NCBI RefSeq assembly: GCF_947492455.1
Contig: NZ_CANLNB010000003.1
Span: forward strand, 62,001-126,000
Source: an uncultured Aliiroseovarius sp.
GTDB taxonomy: Bacteria > Pseudomonadota > Alphaproteobacteria > Rhodobacterales > Rhodobacteraceae
DNA length: 64,000 nucleotides
Direction of reading: 5' to 3'
Positions 35,809-44,900 of the stretch are shown in pieces (positions within the stretch are counted from its first letter, which is position 1; every line of letters begins with the position of its first letter). The notes under the pieces were generated by a model. The model worked only from the letters and a program-made list of their open reading frames with translations. It was not told the origin of the DNA and ran no database searches. Position numbers and translations under genes: made by a program.

Positions 35809-36639
35809 GCCCGGTTTCCCTCCACGCTTCGCAGGCGGCTTGGACATCGCGCCGCGATTGCTCTTGGCCGGACCCTCGCGTTTGCGCGCGGGTGTTTTCG
35901 CAGGGGCGTCCATGCCCAACTGTTCACGCACCACGCGCTGGCGGATTTCTTCGACCTCGCCCGCTTTCAACTCGCCCAATTGGAACGGGCCATAGCTGAC
36001 GCGCAGCAGGCGGTTCACGGATAGACCAATTGCCTCCATCGCACGGCGAATCTCGCGGTTTTTGCCTTCGCGCAGGCTGATGGTCAGCCACGCATTCGCG
36101 CCCTGCTGTCGATCCAGCGAGATCGACATGGGCTGGAACCGCTCACCATCGACGGTGATTCCCTTGCGCACTGGTGACAGCATGTCATCCGTCGGCTTGC
36201 CCTTCACGCGCACGCGATACTTGCGGGTCCACCCGGTCGAGGGAAGCTCAAGCTTACGCTTCACGCCGCCGTCATTGGTCAGCAGCAGCAACCCTTCCGA
36301 GTTCAAATCCAAGCGCCCCACGCTCATCACGCGTGGCATATCCTCGGGCAGCTTGTCGAACACCGTCTCGCGGCCCTTTTCGTCCTTGGCCGTGGTCACC
36401 AGCCCGGTGGGCTTGTGATACAGCCAGATGCGCGGCGGCTCGGGCTCGGCCACGGGTTTGTCATCCACAAGGATCTTGTCCTTGGGTGTCACGTTCAGGG
36501 CAGGGCTGTCGATCACGGTGCCGTTGACGCTGACGCGCCCGGCTTCGATCATGCGTTCGGCCTCGCGGCGGCTGGCAATGCCTGCGCGCGACAGCACTTT
36601 GGCGATCCGGTCGCCAGCGGGGGTGGGTTTATCCGTCAT
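35758..36639 (-). CDS. rluB: 23S rRNA pseudouridine synthase (RsuA/RluB type)
   Basis: The 293-residue enzyme has an N-terminal S4 domain (IAKVLSRAGIASRREAERMI) and the RsuA catalytic segment with Asp in VGRLDLNSEGLLLLTNDG. NREIRRAMEAIGLSVNRLLR marks the RluB/RluE/RsuA family. RluB modifying U2605 of 23S rRNA is the likeliest role, although RsuA is not excluded. A low-complexity Lys/Arg/Pro tail follows (about 245-293), and its last residues are encoded inside repeat copy C. The start is ATG at 36639. Confidence 0.85.
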   Translation of the reverse strand: MTDKPTPAGDRIAKVLSRAGIASRREAERMIEAGRVSVNGTVIDSPALNVTPKDKILVDDKPVAEPEPPRIWLYHKPTGLVTTAKDEKGRETVFDKLPEDMPRVMSVGRLDLNSEGLLLLTNDGGVKRKLELPSTGWTRKYRVRVKGKPTDDMLSPVRKGITVDGERFQPMSISLDRQQGANAWLTISLREGKNREIRRAMEAIGLSVNRLLRVSYGPFQLGELKAGEVEEIRQRVVREQLGMDAPAKTPARKREGPAKSNRGAMSKPPAKRGGKPGKRGAAPRGRGRSPRDT

Positions 36640-36710
36640 ACCCCCGCATAGCCTGCGCCGCGCGAAAGGGGAAGCCTTGGCAATCGCTTGCAGGGCAGGC
36701 ATGAAGGGGC

Positions 36711-37163
36711 ATGACCCGTTTCAAAAGCCATATGGACGCCGCCATGGCCGAGGCCCGCGCCGCCGCAGATCGCGGTGAGGTGCCTGTTGGTGCCGTGTTG
36801 GTTGCACCGGACGGTAGGGTGGTGGCGCAGGCCGGAAATCGCACCCGCGAGCTGAATGACCCCACAGCGCATGCCGAGGTCCTTGTGATCCGCGAGGGCT
36901 GCGCCCAAGCCGGGTCCGAACGGTTGCCGGGCTATGACCTCTATGTGACGCTAGAACCCTGCCCGATGTGCGCAACGGCCCTATCGGCGGCGCGGATCCG
37001 ACGTGTTTACTATGGCGCAGCGGATCCCAAATCGGGCGGCGTGGCCCATGGCCCGCGCATCTTTACACATCCGCAATGTCACCATGTGCCTGAGGTCTAT
37101 GATGGCATTGGTGCGGACGAGGCTGAGGCGATCCTGAAAGCGTTTTTTGCCGCACGCCGGTAA
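36711..37163 (+). CDS. tadA: tRNA-specific adenosine(34) deaminase
   Basis: The 150-residue zinc deaminase changes A34 of tRNA-Arg(ACG) to inosine. The zinc and catalytic set is His54 and Glu56 in TAHAEVLV and Cys84 and Cys87 in EPCPMCATA. DPKSGGVAHG lies where TadA has its usual loop. It is divergent from the pseudouridine synthase (71 bases apart), so two RNA-modification genes share a promoter region. It converges on the MBL hydrolase. Confidence 0.9.
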   Translation: MTRFKSHMDAAMAEARAAADRGEVPVGAVLVAPDGRVVAQAGNRTRELNDPTAHAEVLVIREGCAQAGSERLPGYDLYVTLEPCPMCATALSAARIRRVYYGAADPKSGGVAHGPRIFTHPQCHHVPEVYDGIGADEAEAILKAFFAARR

Positions 37164-37166
37164 GCC

Positions 37167-37865
37167 TTAGACCGAGATCGGTGACAGCACCTCGGGCTCG
37201 ATCACGTTCACCTCTGGCAAGGCATCGATCAGTTCCTGCGCGGATTGGGCCAAGATCGGGAAAGTCTTGTAGTGACAGGGGATCACGGTCTTGAAGTCAA
37301 AATACCGCTTCGCCGCGTAGGCGGCCCGCGCCATGTCCATCGTATAATGCCCACCGGCGCACAGAATGCCGATGTCAGGTTTGTGCAGATCGCCCATCCA
37401 CTCCATATCCGCCATGATGTCTGTGTCGCCGGACAGATAGATCACGTGCCCCTCGCCCGCGATCATGAAGCCGACCTCGGCCCCGGCGCAAAGCGGACGA
37501 TCCCCGCCCAGATAGTCGAAGCTGGCGGAATGCGAGGCGTTCACCATGGTGATTTTCGCCCCATTCAGATCGACCGTGCCGCCTTTGCCGAAGCCCAGCG
37601 TTTCCACACCATCTTCTCCGCCCCAGAACGAGGCAAGCTCGTGAATGGCGGCAATCGGAATGCCCAACTCTTTCGCGATCGCAAGGGTCGAGGATGCGTG
37701 ATCTCCGTGCCCGTGGGTGATCAGGATATGGGTCGCCCCGTCCAAGGCGTCTGCGCGCCGGTCCTCGGGAAACATCGGGTTTCCGTCCAGCCACGGGTCG
37801 ATCAGTAGCACGGCCTCTTCGATCGCGATTCGAAAGCCGGCATGGCCAAGCCAGGTGATTTGCAT
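37167..37865 (-). CDS. UPF0173-type metal-dependent hydrolase (MBL fold)
   Basis: The 232-residue protein has the metallo-beta-lactamase metal motif [10 protein letters not shown] and later metal ligands in [11 protein letters not shown] and [11 protein letters not shown]. It begins [13 protein letters not shown], as UPF0173 proteins do, and is preceded by AGGAGG. The substrate is unknown. It is divergent from gatC and convergent with tadA, so it is probably transcribed alone. Confidence 0.85.
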   Translation of the reverse strand: MQITWLGHAGFRIAIEEAVLLIDPWLDGNPMFPEDRRADALDGATHILITHGHGDHASSTLAIAKELGIPIAAIHELASFWGGEDGVETLGFGKGGTVDLNGAKITMVNASHSASFDYLGGDRPLCAGAEVGFMIAGEGHVIYLSGDTDIMADMEWMGDLHKPDIGILCAGGHYTMDMARAAYAAKRYFDFKTVIPCHYKTFPILAQSAQELIDALPEVNVIEPEVLSPISV

Positions 37866-38029
37866 GGGAAGCCTCCTATTTGGTCATTCAGGACCAGAGT
37901 AGCAGTGAATTCGCCCAAGTCACCCGTGGGACAGCGTCGCAGGATGCGCAGATGCCTTGCGGGTCGCTCTCGCGCGCGATAAATGACGAGGCAACGCGCC
38001 AACGCGCACACACATCCGGAGACACCTTC

Positions 38030-38317
38030 ATGTCGATTGATATCGAAACCGCGCGCAAGGTTGCGCATCTGGCCCGCATCAAGGTCGAAGACGACCGCCT
38101 GCCGGAGCTGGCCGAGAACTTCAATGCGATCCTTGGGTTCATCGAACAGCTGAACGAAGTGGATGTGGACGGTGTCGAGCCGATGACCTCGGTCACGCCA
38201 ATGCGTCTGAAACGCCGTGAAGATGTGGTGACGGATGGTGGCATGCCGGAAAAAATCCTGTCCAACGCACCGGATGCGCGCGAAGGCTTCTTCGCCGTTC
38301 CGAAAGTTGTCGAATAA
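38030..38317 (+). CDS. gatC: Asp/Glu-tRNA amidotransferase subunit C
   Basis: The 95-residue GatC stabilises the GatCAB complex that converts Glu-tRNA-Gln and Asp-tRNA-Asn to their amides. It starts [17 protein letters not shown] and contains [16 protein letters not shown], both standard. The start is ATG at 38030; the upstream part of the frame is not GatC-like. gatA follows after 12 bases. gatB is not present here and must lie elsewhere. Confidence 0.93.
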   Translation: MSIDIETARKVAHLARIKVEDDRLPELAENFNAILGFIEQLNEVDVDGVEPMTSVTPMRLKRREDVVTDGGMPEKILSNAPDAREGFFAVPKVVE

Positions 38318-38329
38318 GGGGGCAGGGAT

Positions 38330-39811
38330 ATGACCGAGCTGAACAAACTGACGATTGCCGATGCCCGTGACGCGCTGCGCAAGGGCGACGTAACCTCGAC
38401 CGAGATCACCGAGGCTTGCCTGACCGAAATCGAAGGCGCTGGTGCGCTGGGCGCTTTTGTGCACAACACGCCCGATCTGGCCCGCGAGCAGGCGAAAGCT
38501 GCTGACGCACGCATTCAGGCGGGCGATGCGCCTGACATGTGCGGCATCCCGCTGGGCATCAAAGATCTGTTCTGCACCAAGGGTGTGCCCTCGCAGGCAG
38601 CATCGAAAATCCTCGACGGTTTCAAACCAGAATACGAATCGACCGTCAGCCAGAATCTGCTGGATGCAGGCACCGTGATGCTGGGCAAGCTGAACATGGA
38701 CGAGTTCGCCATGGGCTCGTCGAACGAGACTTCGGTCTACGGCAACGCTGTGAACCCGTGGAAAGTGGACGACCGCGACCTGACGCCGGGTGGCTCGTCG
38801 GGTGGCTCGGCCTCGGCTGTGGCGGCTGACCTGTGTCTGGCCGCAACCGGCACCGACACCGGCGGCTCGATCCGCCAACCCGCTGCCTTCACCGGCATCA
38901 CCGGCATCAAGCCCACCTACGGGCGCTGCTCGCGCTGGGGTATTGTGGCGTTCGCATCGTCGCTGGATCAGGCCGGCCCGATGACCAAATCGGTACGTGA
39001 CGCAGCGATCATGCTGGAAGCCATGTGCGGCCATGACATGAAGGATTCTACCTCCGCCGACATTCCTGTGCCGAATTTCGAAGCCATGCTGACCGGCGAC
39101 ATTAAAGGCAAGAAGATCGGGATCCCGAAAGAATACCACATGGAAGGTATTCCGGCCGAGATCGAGAAGCTCTGGGCCGATGGCGCCGACATGTTGCGCG
39201 ACGCAGGGGCCGAGATCGTGGATATCTCGCTGCCGCACACCAAATACGCGCTGCCTGCATATTACGTGATTGCACCTGCGGAAGCCTCGTCGAACCTTGC
39301 GCGCTATGATGGCGTGAAATACGGCCACCGCGCCAAGTTGGAAGCAGGCGACGGCATTGACGAGATGTACGCCAAAACCCGCGCCGAAGGCTTCGGGGCC
39401 GAAGTTCAGCGCCGCGTGATGGTTGGCACCTATGTGCTGTCGGCTGGTTTCTACGACGCCTACTATAACCGCGCTCGTCGCGTGCGCGCGCTGATCAAGA
39501 AAGACTTCGATGATGTCTTTGCTGGCGGTGTCGACGCTATCCTGACCCCGGCCACCCCGTCGGCCGCTTTTGGACTGGGCGAAATGAAGGACGCCGATCC
39601 CGTGAAGATGTACCTGAACGACGTCTTCACCGTGACCGTGAACCTTGCCGGTCTTCCGGGCATTTCGATCCCTGCCGGTCTGGACGCGCAGGGCCTGCCA
39701 CTGGGTCTGCAGCTGATTGGCCGCCCGTGGGAAGAAGGCGATCTGCTGAATATCGCCCACGAGGTTGAAGCCCGCGCAGGTTTTGTAGCTAAGCCTTCGA
39801 AATGGTGGTAA
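38330..39811 (+). CDS. gatA: Asp/Glu-tRNA amidotransferase subunit A
   Basis: The 493-residue amidase subunit releases ammonia from glutamine for GatB. Its Ser-cisSer-Lys triad is Lys78 ([10 protein letters not shown]), Ser156 ([10 protein letters not shown]) and Ser180 ([12 protein letters not shown]), with the 24-residue serine spacing of S. aureus GatA. It forms an operon with gatC. The length is normal. Confidence 0.95.
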   Translation: MTELNKLTIADARDALRKGDVTSTEITEACLTEIEGAGALGAFVHNTPDLAREQAKAADARIQAGDAPDMCGIPLGIKDLFCTKGVPSQAASKILDGFKPEYESTVSQNLLDAGTVMLGKLNMDEFAMGSSNETSVYGNAVNPWKVDDRDLTPGGSSGGSASAVAADLCLAATGTDTGGSIRQPAAFTGITGIKPTYGRCSRWGIVAFASSLDQAGPMTKSVRDAAIMLEAMCGHDMKDSTSADIPVPNFEAMLTGDIKGKKIGIPKEYHMEGIPAEIEKLWADGADMLRDAGAEIVDISLPHTKYALPAYYVIAPAEASSNLARYDGVKYGHRAKLEAGDGIDEMYAKTRAEGFGAEVQRRVMVGTYVLSAGFYDAYYNRARRVRALIKKDFDDVFAGGVDAILTPATPSAAFGLGEMKDADPVKMYLNDVFTVTVNLAGLPGISIPAGLDAQGLPLGLQLIGRPWEEGDLLNIAHEVEARAGFVAKPSKWW

Positions 39812-39852
39812 AACGCGCCCAATTGGTGTGACAGTACTGTAAGGAGCCCGCG

Positions 39853-40548
39853 ATGCGCATCACCCTCGGACTAGCCTTTCTTGGCCTGATGGCCGGATGT
39901 GTTGCGCCACTGCCTGAAAGCCGGGCTCCTGAAAGCCTGTCTGGCCAGCCCTTGTCGGCGCTGGGCGAAGACAGTTCGGTCGATGCAGCCCCGACTGCCG
40001 CGTCCGAGGCTGCGACCATTTCTGACGAACAGGACTTTGCCGCAGTCTCCTCACGCGAAAGCATCGAAAGCGATGCGGCGCGTCTGGAAGGCTATCGCGC
40101 GAATTACCAGCAGGTGCAGCCCGAGGCCGTGCCTGATCGCCCCTCGGGCAATACGACGTCGATTGTGCAGTATGCCCTGTCCACCACCAACTCGGTCGGG
40201 CAGCCTTTGTATCAGCGGTCGTCCCTGTCGGGTGAGGCCCGCGCGCGTCGCAACTGCTCGCGCTACACCTCGGCTGATTTCGCCCAGATTGCGTTTTTGG
40301 AAAGTGGCGGCCCAAAACGGGACCAATATGGCATTGACCCGGATGGCGACGGTTTTGCCTGTGCCTGGGATCCAGCCCCGTTCCGCGCCGCACGCGGTGT
40401 GGAAGTGCCTACCGCGACGACCGAGGGTGTAAGCTCGGCTGAACTTGAATCGATTGGCATCACTACCGAACCAACCGCACCGGCCACGCCAGCCCCCACG
40501 CAACCGGTTCCTCTGCCCGGTGAAACGCTGAATATCTCGACCGAGTAA
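39853..40548 (+). CDS. Lipoprotein with excalibur-type Ca-binding domain
   Basis: The 231-residue protein has a lipoprotein signal with lipobox LMAGC (Cys16). A Ser/Ala/Glu-rich linker follows, then CSRYTSADFAQIAFLESGG with DPDGDGFACAWDPAPFR (about residues 135-180), the pattern of excalibur domains with a DxDxDG loop. A Pro/Thr-rich tail ends it. It is probably cell-envelope anchored. The stop overlaps the start of the amidase gene (TAATG), which also suggests cell-wall context. Confidence 0.75.
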   Translation: MRITLGLAFLGLMAGCVAPLPESRAPESLSGQPLSALGEDSSVDAAPTAASEAATISDEQDFAAVSSRESIESDAARLEGYRANYQQVQPEAVPDRPSGNTTSIVQYALSTTNSVGQPLYQRSSLSGEARARRNCSRYTSADFAQIAFLESGGPKRDQYGIDPDGDGFACAWDPAPFRAARGVEVPTATTEGVSSAELESIGITTEPTAPATPAPTQPVPLPGETLNISTE

Positions 40549-41231
40549 TGCAGCCGATATCGCACCCCTCCCCAAATTTCGGCCCGCGCCGGGATGGGTT
40601 GGTGCCGTCGCTGATCGTCCTGCACTACACAGCCATGCCGGATCCCGAGGAAGCGCTAGAGCGTCTGTGTAGCCCCGAATACGAGGTCTCGGCCCACTAT
40701 CTGATCCACCGCGACGGACGGCTGTTTCAGTTGGTCAACGAAGACATGCGCGCGTGGCATGCGGGTGCGGGAACTTGGGGTGGGATGGATGACATTAACT
40801 CCCGCTCGATAGGTGTCGAGATGGACAATGACGGGGCATCACCCTTTTCCGAGCCACAGATGGCAACACTCGAAGCCCTGCTGCCTGAGATTATGCAGCG
40901 TTGGAACATCAAGCCCGAAGGGGTGATCGGCCATAGCGATATGGCCCCCGGACGCAAAACTGACCCCGGTCCTCGCTTCGATTGGGCGCGATTGGCACGG
41001 CAGGGGGTCGCGGTGCGCTCGGGCACGTCTGATCCGATTGAAGGCCTTGAAATCGAAACCTTCCGCGCCTGTGCAGTCAAGCTGGGCTATTCAACCGACA
41101 TCGATGACACCACCTTGTTGTCCGCCGTGCGCCTGCGTCACCGCCCATGGGGTGAAGGTCCTCTGGCAAAGGAAGACCTTGCGGCTCTACCTGCCCCTAA
41201 TCATTTTCTTGTCGAAAATACCTCGGGGTGA
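40548..41231 (+). CDS. AmpD-like N-acetylmuramoyl-L-alanine amidase
   Basis: The 227-residue amidase_2 protein keeps the zinc set of AmpD: His in LIVLHYTAM, His near HAGAGTWGG, and His with Asp in GHSDMAPGRKTDPGP. It should cleave the lactyl-peptide bond of muropeptides. There is no signal peptide, which suits a cytoplasmic recycling role. The C-terminal part (about 160-215) looks like a peptidoglycan-binding helix set. The last ten residues and the stop come from repeat copy D, so the natural end may have been altered. Confidence 0.85.
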   Translation: MQPISHPSPNFGPRRDGLVPSLIVLHYTAMPDPEEALERLCSPEYEVSAHYLIHRDGRLFQLVNEDMRAWHAGAGTWGGMDDINSRSIGVEMDNDGASPFSEPQMATLEALLPEIMQRWNIKPEGVIGHSDMAPGRKTDPGPRFDWARLARQGVAVRSGTSDPIEGLEIETFRACAVKLGYSTDIDDTTLLSAVRLRHRPWGEGPLAKEDLAALPAPNHFLVENTSG

Positions 41232-41263
41232 GCCTCGAAGAGGCGAGGGGCAGCGCCCCTTTC
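41204..41263 (+). repeat. Modular hairpin repeat, copy D
   Basis: TTTTCTTGTCGAAAATACC (41204-41222), TCGGGGTGAG, GCCTCg-aa-GAGGC (41232-41244) and GAGGGGC-agc-GCCCCT (41245-41260) follow each other. The first 28 bases are translated as the end of the amidase, and its TGA lies inside the unit. Confidence 0.8.
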
Positions 41264-41274
41264 GCCCTCGCGCC

Positions 41275-41299
41275 TTGACGCCACCGCCCAGCCTATCTA
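41275..41299 (+). promoter_or_regulatory. Possible rnpB promoter
   Basis: TTGACG at 41275-41280 and TATCTA at 41294-41299 would place a start near 41308, matching the 5' end of the RNA. The spacing is only 13 bases, so the -35 assignment is weak; the -10 is the better half. Confidence 0.3.
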
Positions 41300-41309
41300 A
41301 GTCCAGTTT

Positions 41310-41700
41310 GCGCGGATGGCTGGATGACCGCGGGTGACTGTTGGGGCGTGCCCCTTCGTGACGCGAGGAAAGTCCGGACTCCACAAGGCAACGGTGCCGG
41401 GTAACGCCCGGCCGGGGAAACCCGAGGGAAAGCGCCACAGAGAACAGACAGCCTGCGCATGCGCGGGTTATGGTGAAACGGTGGGGTAAGAGCCCACCGC
41501 GCTTCTGGCAACAGCGGCGGCACGGCAAGCCCCACCGGGAGCAATGCCTAATAGGGATCGCGCGGGGGTAACCCCAGGGGTGTCTTGCCCCGAGCAGATC
41601 CGGGTTGGCAGCTTGAACCTGTTGGCAACAGCAGGTCTAGAAGAATGGTCATCCATGGTGGCAACACCGGGACAGAATCCGGCTTACAGGCCATCCGCGC
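41310..41700 (+). ncRNA. rnpB: RNase P RNA (type A)
   Basis: This is the catalytic RNA that trims tRNA 5' ends. The P4-region core GAGGAAAGTCCGGACTCC (41359-41377) and the 3' box ACAGAATCCGGCTTACAGG (41672-41690) are universal marks. The terminal helix P1 forms between GCGCGGATGGC (from 41310) and GCCATCCGCGC (to 41700). The length of about 391 bases fits alphaproteobacterial type A RNA. A reverse-oriented hairpin repeat follows at 41731. Confidence 0.95.
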
Positions 41701-41730
41701 GTATGATTCCCCAAGGTCTTGAAGATTTTA

Positions 41731-41763
41731 GGCCTCCGGCGGGGATATTTATGACAAGAAAAA
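41731..41763 (-). repeat. Modular hairpin repeat, copy E (short)
   Basis: On the minus strand it reads CTTTTTCTTGTCATAAATA then CCCCGCCGGAGGCC. It keeps the TTTTCTTGTC end and the first GC-rich block but lacks the later hairpins. It follows rnpB directly. Confidence 0.65.
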
Positions 41764-41881
41764 GCGGTGGGGCGGCGGAATCCTTGGCTTTGCGGTTGAC
41801 TCGGGTCGGAATGGCGCTAAAAGGCGGGTTCCAGAGATTTACCCCGGGCGGCATGCGCCCGCCCGATGAGGAGCTGACGAT

Positions 41882-42049
41882 ATGGCGAAGCCGACCACGA
41901 TCAAAATCCGCCTGAACTCGACCGCGGATACCGGCCACTTCTATGTGACCAAGAAAAACGCACGCACCATGACCGAGAAAATGGTTGTCAAAAAGTACGA
42001 CCCGGTTGTGCGCAAGCACGTTGAATACAAAGAAGGCAAGATCAAGTAA
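41882..42049 (+). CDS. rpmG: 50S ribosomal protein L33
   Basis: The 55-residue protein reads [18 protein letters not shown] at the start and ends [13 protein letters not shown], a typical L33 without the paired zinc cysteines of the other L33 form. GAGGAG lies upstream of the ATG. TTGACT (41796) and TAAAAG (41818) may be its promoter. A strong terminator follows at 42071. It is a single-gene transcript behind rnpB. Confidence 0.95.
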   Translation: MAKPTTIKIRLNSTADTGHFYVTKKNARTMTEKMVVKKYDPVVRKHVEYKEGKIK

Positions 42050-42070
42050 GATCGCCATTCTTTGGGTAAA

Positions 42071-42097
42071 GAGCCGTCCCTTTGGGGCGGCTTTTTT
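42071..42097 (+). terminator. Terminator of rpmG
   Basis: AGCCGTCCC pairs with GGGGCGGCT across TTT and is followed by TTTTTTC, 22 bases after the rpmG stop. Confidence 0.85.
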
Positions 42098-42106
42098 CGT
42101 TTGTGT

Positions 42107-42811
42107 TTAGCGGTGGAGGATCTGTGACGCCACTTTGCGCCCCAACAGGTAATAGGCGTTGGGGCCGGGGTGGAAGCCGTCCTCGGCCATCATCTCGGGC
42201 GTCAGGGGCACGTCGAAGGGCATATAGTCCACGCCCATAGTCGCGGCCTGTTCGGCCAGTGCGCGGTCGAAGCGGCGGGCTTGAAGGCCCAGAAACCAGC
42301 GCAGGGGATTGGGCAGCAGCGGGAAGCGGTCGATCGGTGGGATGCCGGTGGCGATGACGCGCTTTGCCCCCCATTTCTCGAATAAGAGCGTATAGAGCTC
42401 GGCCCGACAGGCCAGCAGGCGATAGAGCGGCATCTGGCTGGTCACGTCGTTCACCCCCAGCACCACCAGCACAATGTCCGTCTGCTCGGGCACCTGAGAT
42501 TTTAGCAGGGGCAGGGTGGTGCGGGTGGTCGATCCAGTTCGGGCCAGAAGCCGCCAGTTGACGTGATAGGACGCACCAAGCGCGGTGACGAGCTGCCCAG
42601 ACAGGGCTTTGGTCTGGTGCGGCGCACCTACGCCCGAGGCAGAGCTGTCGCCCACGATCATCAGCGAGAGATTGGGGCCGGTGCCTTGTGCGCCGAACCG
42701 ATGGCCGGGGGGCTCGGGCAGCAGTCTGGCGGTCTTGCGCACCTTCAGCGCCTGCGCCGTAAGTAACGGGCTGAGGATGAGCTTGGCGATGTTTTCGAAC
42801 AACCGATTCAT
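42107..42811 (-). CDS. SGNH/GDSL-type hydrolase
   Basis: The 234-residue protein has the GDSL block LMIVGDSSASGVG (nucleophile Ser), the VVLGVNDVT block and the Asp/His block DGFHPGPNAY, so it is an SGNH esterase or lipase. There is a hydrophobic N-terminus but no clear signal cleavage site. The substrate is not known. It faces rpmG and is downstream of the Bax inhibitor gene on the same strand, separated from it by a terminator. Confidence 0.85.
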   Translation of the reverse strand: MNRLFENIAKLILSPLLTAQALKVRKTARLLPEPPGHRFGAQGTGPNLSLMIVGDSSASGVGAPHQTKALSGQLVTALGASYHVNWRLLARTGSTTRTTLPLLKSQVPEQTDIVLVVLGVNDVTSQMPLYRLLACRAELYTLLFEKWGAKRVIATGIPPIDRFPLLPNPLRWFLGLQARRFDRALAEQAATMGVDYMPFDVPLTPEMMAEDGFHPGPNAYYLLGRKVASQILHR

Positions 42812-42829
42812 AGGTTTACTCTAGCGCAA

Positions 42830-42859
42830 CAAAAAAGGGCCGGTCACGACGACCGGCCC
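42830..42859 (-). terminator. Terminator of the Bax inhibitor-1 gene
   Basis: GGGCCGGTC and GACCGGCCC pair around a short loop; on the minus strand six T follow. Confidence 0.85.
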
Positions 42860-42883
42860 TGATCACACGTCAACGTGTCATGA

Positions 42884-43600
42884 TCACTCGCGGTTGCCCA
42901 GGAACTGCAGCAGGAACATGAACAGGTTGATGAAGTCCAGATACAGGCTTAGTGCGCCCATGATCGCGGATTTCGCCAGCCATTCGCTGTCCATTGCGTG
43001 GGCATGTGCGATGTAGTCGGTCTTGATTTTCTGGGTGTCATAGGCGGTCAGGCCAGCAAAGATCAGAACACCGATCACCGAGATGGCGAAGTGGATCATC
43101 GACGAGCCGATGAAGATGTTCACGATCGATGCGACGATAATGCCGATCAGACCCATGATCAGGAAGGCACCCATCGGTCCAAGGTCGCGTTTGGTCGTGT
43201 AGCCATAAAGGCTGAGACCCGCGAAGGCGATGGCGGTAATCAGGAAAGTCTGCGCGATGGATACGCCGGTGAAGATCACGAAGATATAGGCCAGCGACAC
43301 ACCCATCACAGCCGAGAAGGTATAGAAGAACAGCTGTGCGCCAGCGGCGGACAGACGGTTGATGGCGGCGCCAAAGGCAAAGACCATGATCAGCGGGGCA
43401 AACATCACGATATAACGGGTGAAGCCGGTGAACAGCGTTTCCATCATCGCGGCGTTGTTACCGACGGCCCAAGCGGCGGCGAAGGTCAGAAGCAGACCCA
43501 CCGACATGGTGCCGTATACTTTGTTCATGTGGGCGCGCAGCCCTTCGTCGATCGCGGCGCGCGTGCCGGCACCAGCGCGAATCGTGTCAAACTCAGCCAT
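42884..43600 (-). CDS. Bax inhibitor-1/YccA family membrane protein
   Basis: The 238-residue protein has seven membrane spans and the family end AIMGALSLYLDFINLFMFLLQFLG. TAYDTQKIK near residue 205 carries the conserved Asp of the TMBIM calcium-leak family. YccA-type members interact with FtsH in E. coli; the role here is inferred. The start is ATG at 43600 with GGAGG five bases upstream, and not the one at 43612. Confidence 0.9.
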   Translation of the reverse strand: MAEFDTIRAGAGTRAAIDEGLRAHMNKVYGTMSVGLLLTFAAAWAVGNNAAMMETLFTGFTRYIVMFAPLIMVFAFGAAINRLSAAGAQLFFYTFSAVMGVSLAYIFVIFTGVSIAQTFLITAIAFAGLSLYGYTTKRDLGPMGAFLIMGLIGIIVASIVNIFIGSSMIHFAISVIGVLIFAGLTAYDTQKIKTDYIAHAHAMDSEWLAKSAIMGALSLYLDFINLFMFLLQFLGNRE

Positions 43601-43638
43601 TGAGACCTCCAAGCAAACTTATTGATGCGGGTTCCCAA

Positions 43639-43676
43639 AAGAAAACCGCCCTTGACCGGTATATTGGCAAGGGCGG
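43639..43676 (-). terminator. Terminator of the DUF1127 gene
   Basis: CCGCCCTTG and CAAGGGCGG pair, followed on the minus strand by TTTTCTTTT. It lies between the DUF1127 stop and the Bax inhibitor start. Confidence 0.85.
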
Positions 43677-43709
43677 CGCATTTTTCAAGAGCTTAACAGC
43701 GTGAACTGG

Positions 43710-43922
43710 TCACTGTTGCCAGTGCGAGGGCACGTCCCAGATCGGGCGGCTGGCTTCGCGCTGTGCTTCATCAGCGGTCAGGCCCAGATCGTTCAGGCGA
43801 TGGGCGTCCAGTTGCGACAGGGCCACACGCTCGCGGCGGGTTTGGATTACGGTCGCAACCCAGGCCAGCAGCGAGAAGCTGCGTTTCGCGGCGGGGGCAT
43901 TGGTGCAGGTTACAGCGGTCAT
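43710..43922 (-). CDS. DUF1127 small protein
   Basis: The 70-residue protein carries the DUF1127 arginine-rich core (RRERVALSQLDAHRLNDLGLT, about residues 30-50), which in other alphaproteobacteria is linked to RNA turnover and phosphate or stress responses. It is divergent from the LysR gene across a 123-base AT-rich gap with LysR-type boxes, so it is the probable target of that regulator. It ends at a strong terminator. Confidence 0.85.
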   Translation of the reverse strand: MTAVTCTNAPAAKRSFSLLAWVATVIQTRRERVALSQLDAHRLNDLGLTADEAQREASRPIWDVPSHWQQ

Positions 43923-43963
43923 CTCGTCTCTCCTTCGTGTTTGCGATGAATGATGTGTGTTGC

Positions 43964-43978
43964 ATCAAATTTCTTGAT
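43964..43978. promoter_or_regulatory. LysR-type box (ATC-N9-GAT)
   Basis: ATCAAATTTCTTGAT is a perfect T-N11-A palindrome in the DUF1127/LysR gap. A second inverted repeat, ATGATT-N8-AATCAT, lies at 44013-44032. Both fit binding by the divergent LysR protein, but footprints are needed to confirm it. Confidence 0.5.
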
Positions 43979-44045
43979 TGTTATGCTTGAGGTCGCGAAA
44001 TAAGTAAAATGAATGATTTTGTAGTGAATCATCACGGGAGGTGAT

Positions 44046-44897
44046 ATGCCGCGTAATCTCGACCTGACTGCATTGCGCAGTTTTGCAACCGTTGCTGATG
44101 CAGGTGGGGTGACCCGTGCTGCGGGGCTTCTGCATCTGACGCAATCGGCTGTTTCGATGCAGCTCAAGCGTTTGGAAGAAAGCCTAGGGCGCCCTTTGCT
44201 GGATCGTTCGGGGCGAGGCGTATCGTTAACTGCAGATGGCGAGCAGTTATTGGGCTATGCGCGCCGCATTCTGCGTTTGAATGACGAGGTCTATTCGCGC
44301 CTGACCGATCAGGCGTTCGAGGGCGAGGTGGTGTTGGGCGTGCCTGCTGACGTGGTCTATCCGGCGATTCCCAAGGTGCTGCGCCAGTTCCATGCGGCGT
44401 ATCCGCGGATGCGGGTTCAGTTGATCTCGTCCTATACCAGCCGGTTGAAAGCGATGTTCGCGCGCGGCGAGTGCGACGCCATCCTGACCACGGAAGAAGA
44501 AATGGACGCGGGAGGCGAGACCTTGACCGCACTGCCTCTGGTCTGGGTCGGTGCGCCGGGCGGGCAGGCGTGGCGGCAACGCCCCCTGCGCTTGGCGTTC
44601 GAGCATAACTGCATCTTCCGCAAAGAGGTGCAGCAAGCGTTGGATGAGGCTGGCATCGCGTGGGAAATGGCCGTCGAAAGCGATTCGACCCGCACCATCG
44701 AGGCGTCGTTATCAGCAGACCTCGCCGTCCATGCGGTGATCGAAGGCACGGTGCGCAGCGATCTGGACGTGGTGGATCACGGCGGCGCGCTGCCGGACCT
44801 CGCCGTGACGCAAGTGAATATGTACGCCGCCAAAAGCAGCAATCAGGCGATGGATGACCTTCTGGACATGATCCGACGCGCGTTTGGCGAGCTGTAA
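44046..44897 (+). CDS. LysR-family transcriptional regulator
   Basis: The 283-residue regulator has a winged helix-turn-helix at residues 4-62 (LDLTALRSFATVADAGGVT, then QSAVSMQLKRLEESLGRPLL) and a substrate-binding domain from about 90. The ligand is unknown. The GGGAGG before ATG 44046 is a good ribosome site. It is divergent from the DUF1127 gene with a LysR-type box between them and converges on the oxidoreductase gene. Confidence 0.9.
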   Translation: MPRNLDLTALRSFATVADAGGVTRAAGLLHLTQSAVSMQLKRLEESLGRPLLDRSGRGVSLTADGEQLLGYARRILRLNDEVYSRLTDQAFEGEVVLGVPADVVYPAIPKVLRQFHAAYPRMRVQLISSYTSRLKAMFARGECDAILTTEEEMDAGGETLTALPLVWVGAPGGQAWRQRPLRLAFEHNCIFRKEVQQALDEAGIAWEMAVESDSTRTIEASLSADLAVHAVIEGTVRSDLDVVDHGGALPDLAVTQVNMYAAKSSNQAMDDLLDMIRRAFGEL

Positions 44898-44900
44898 GGC

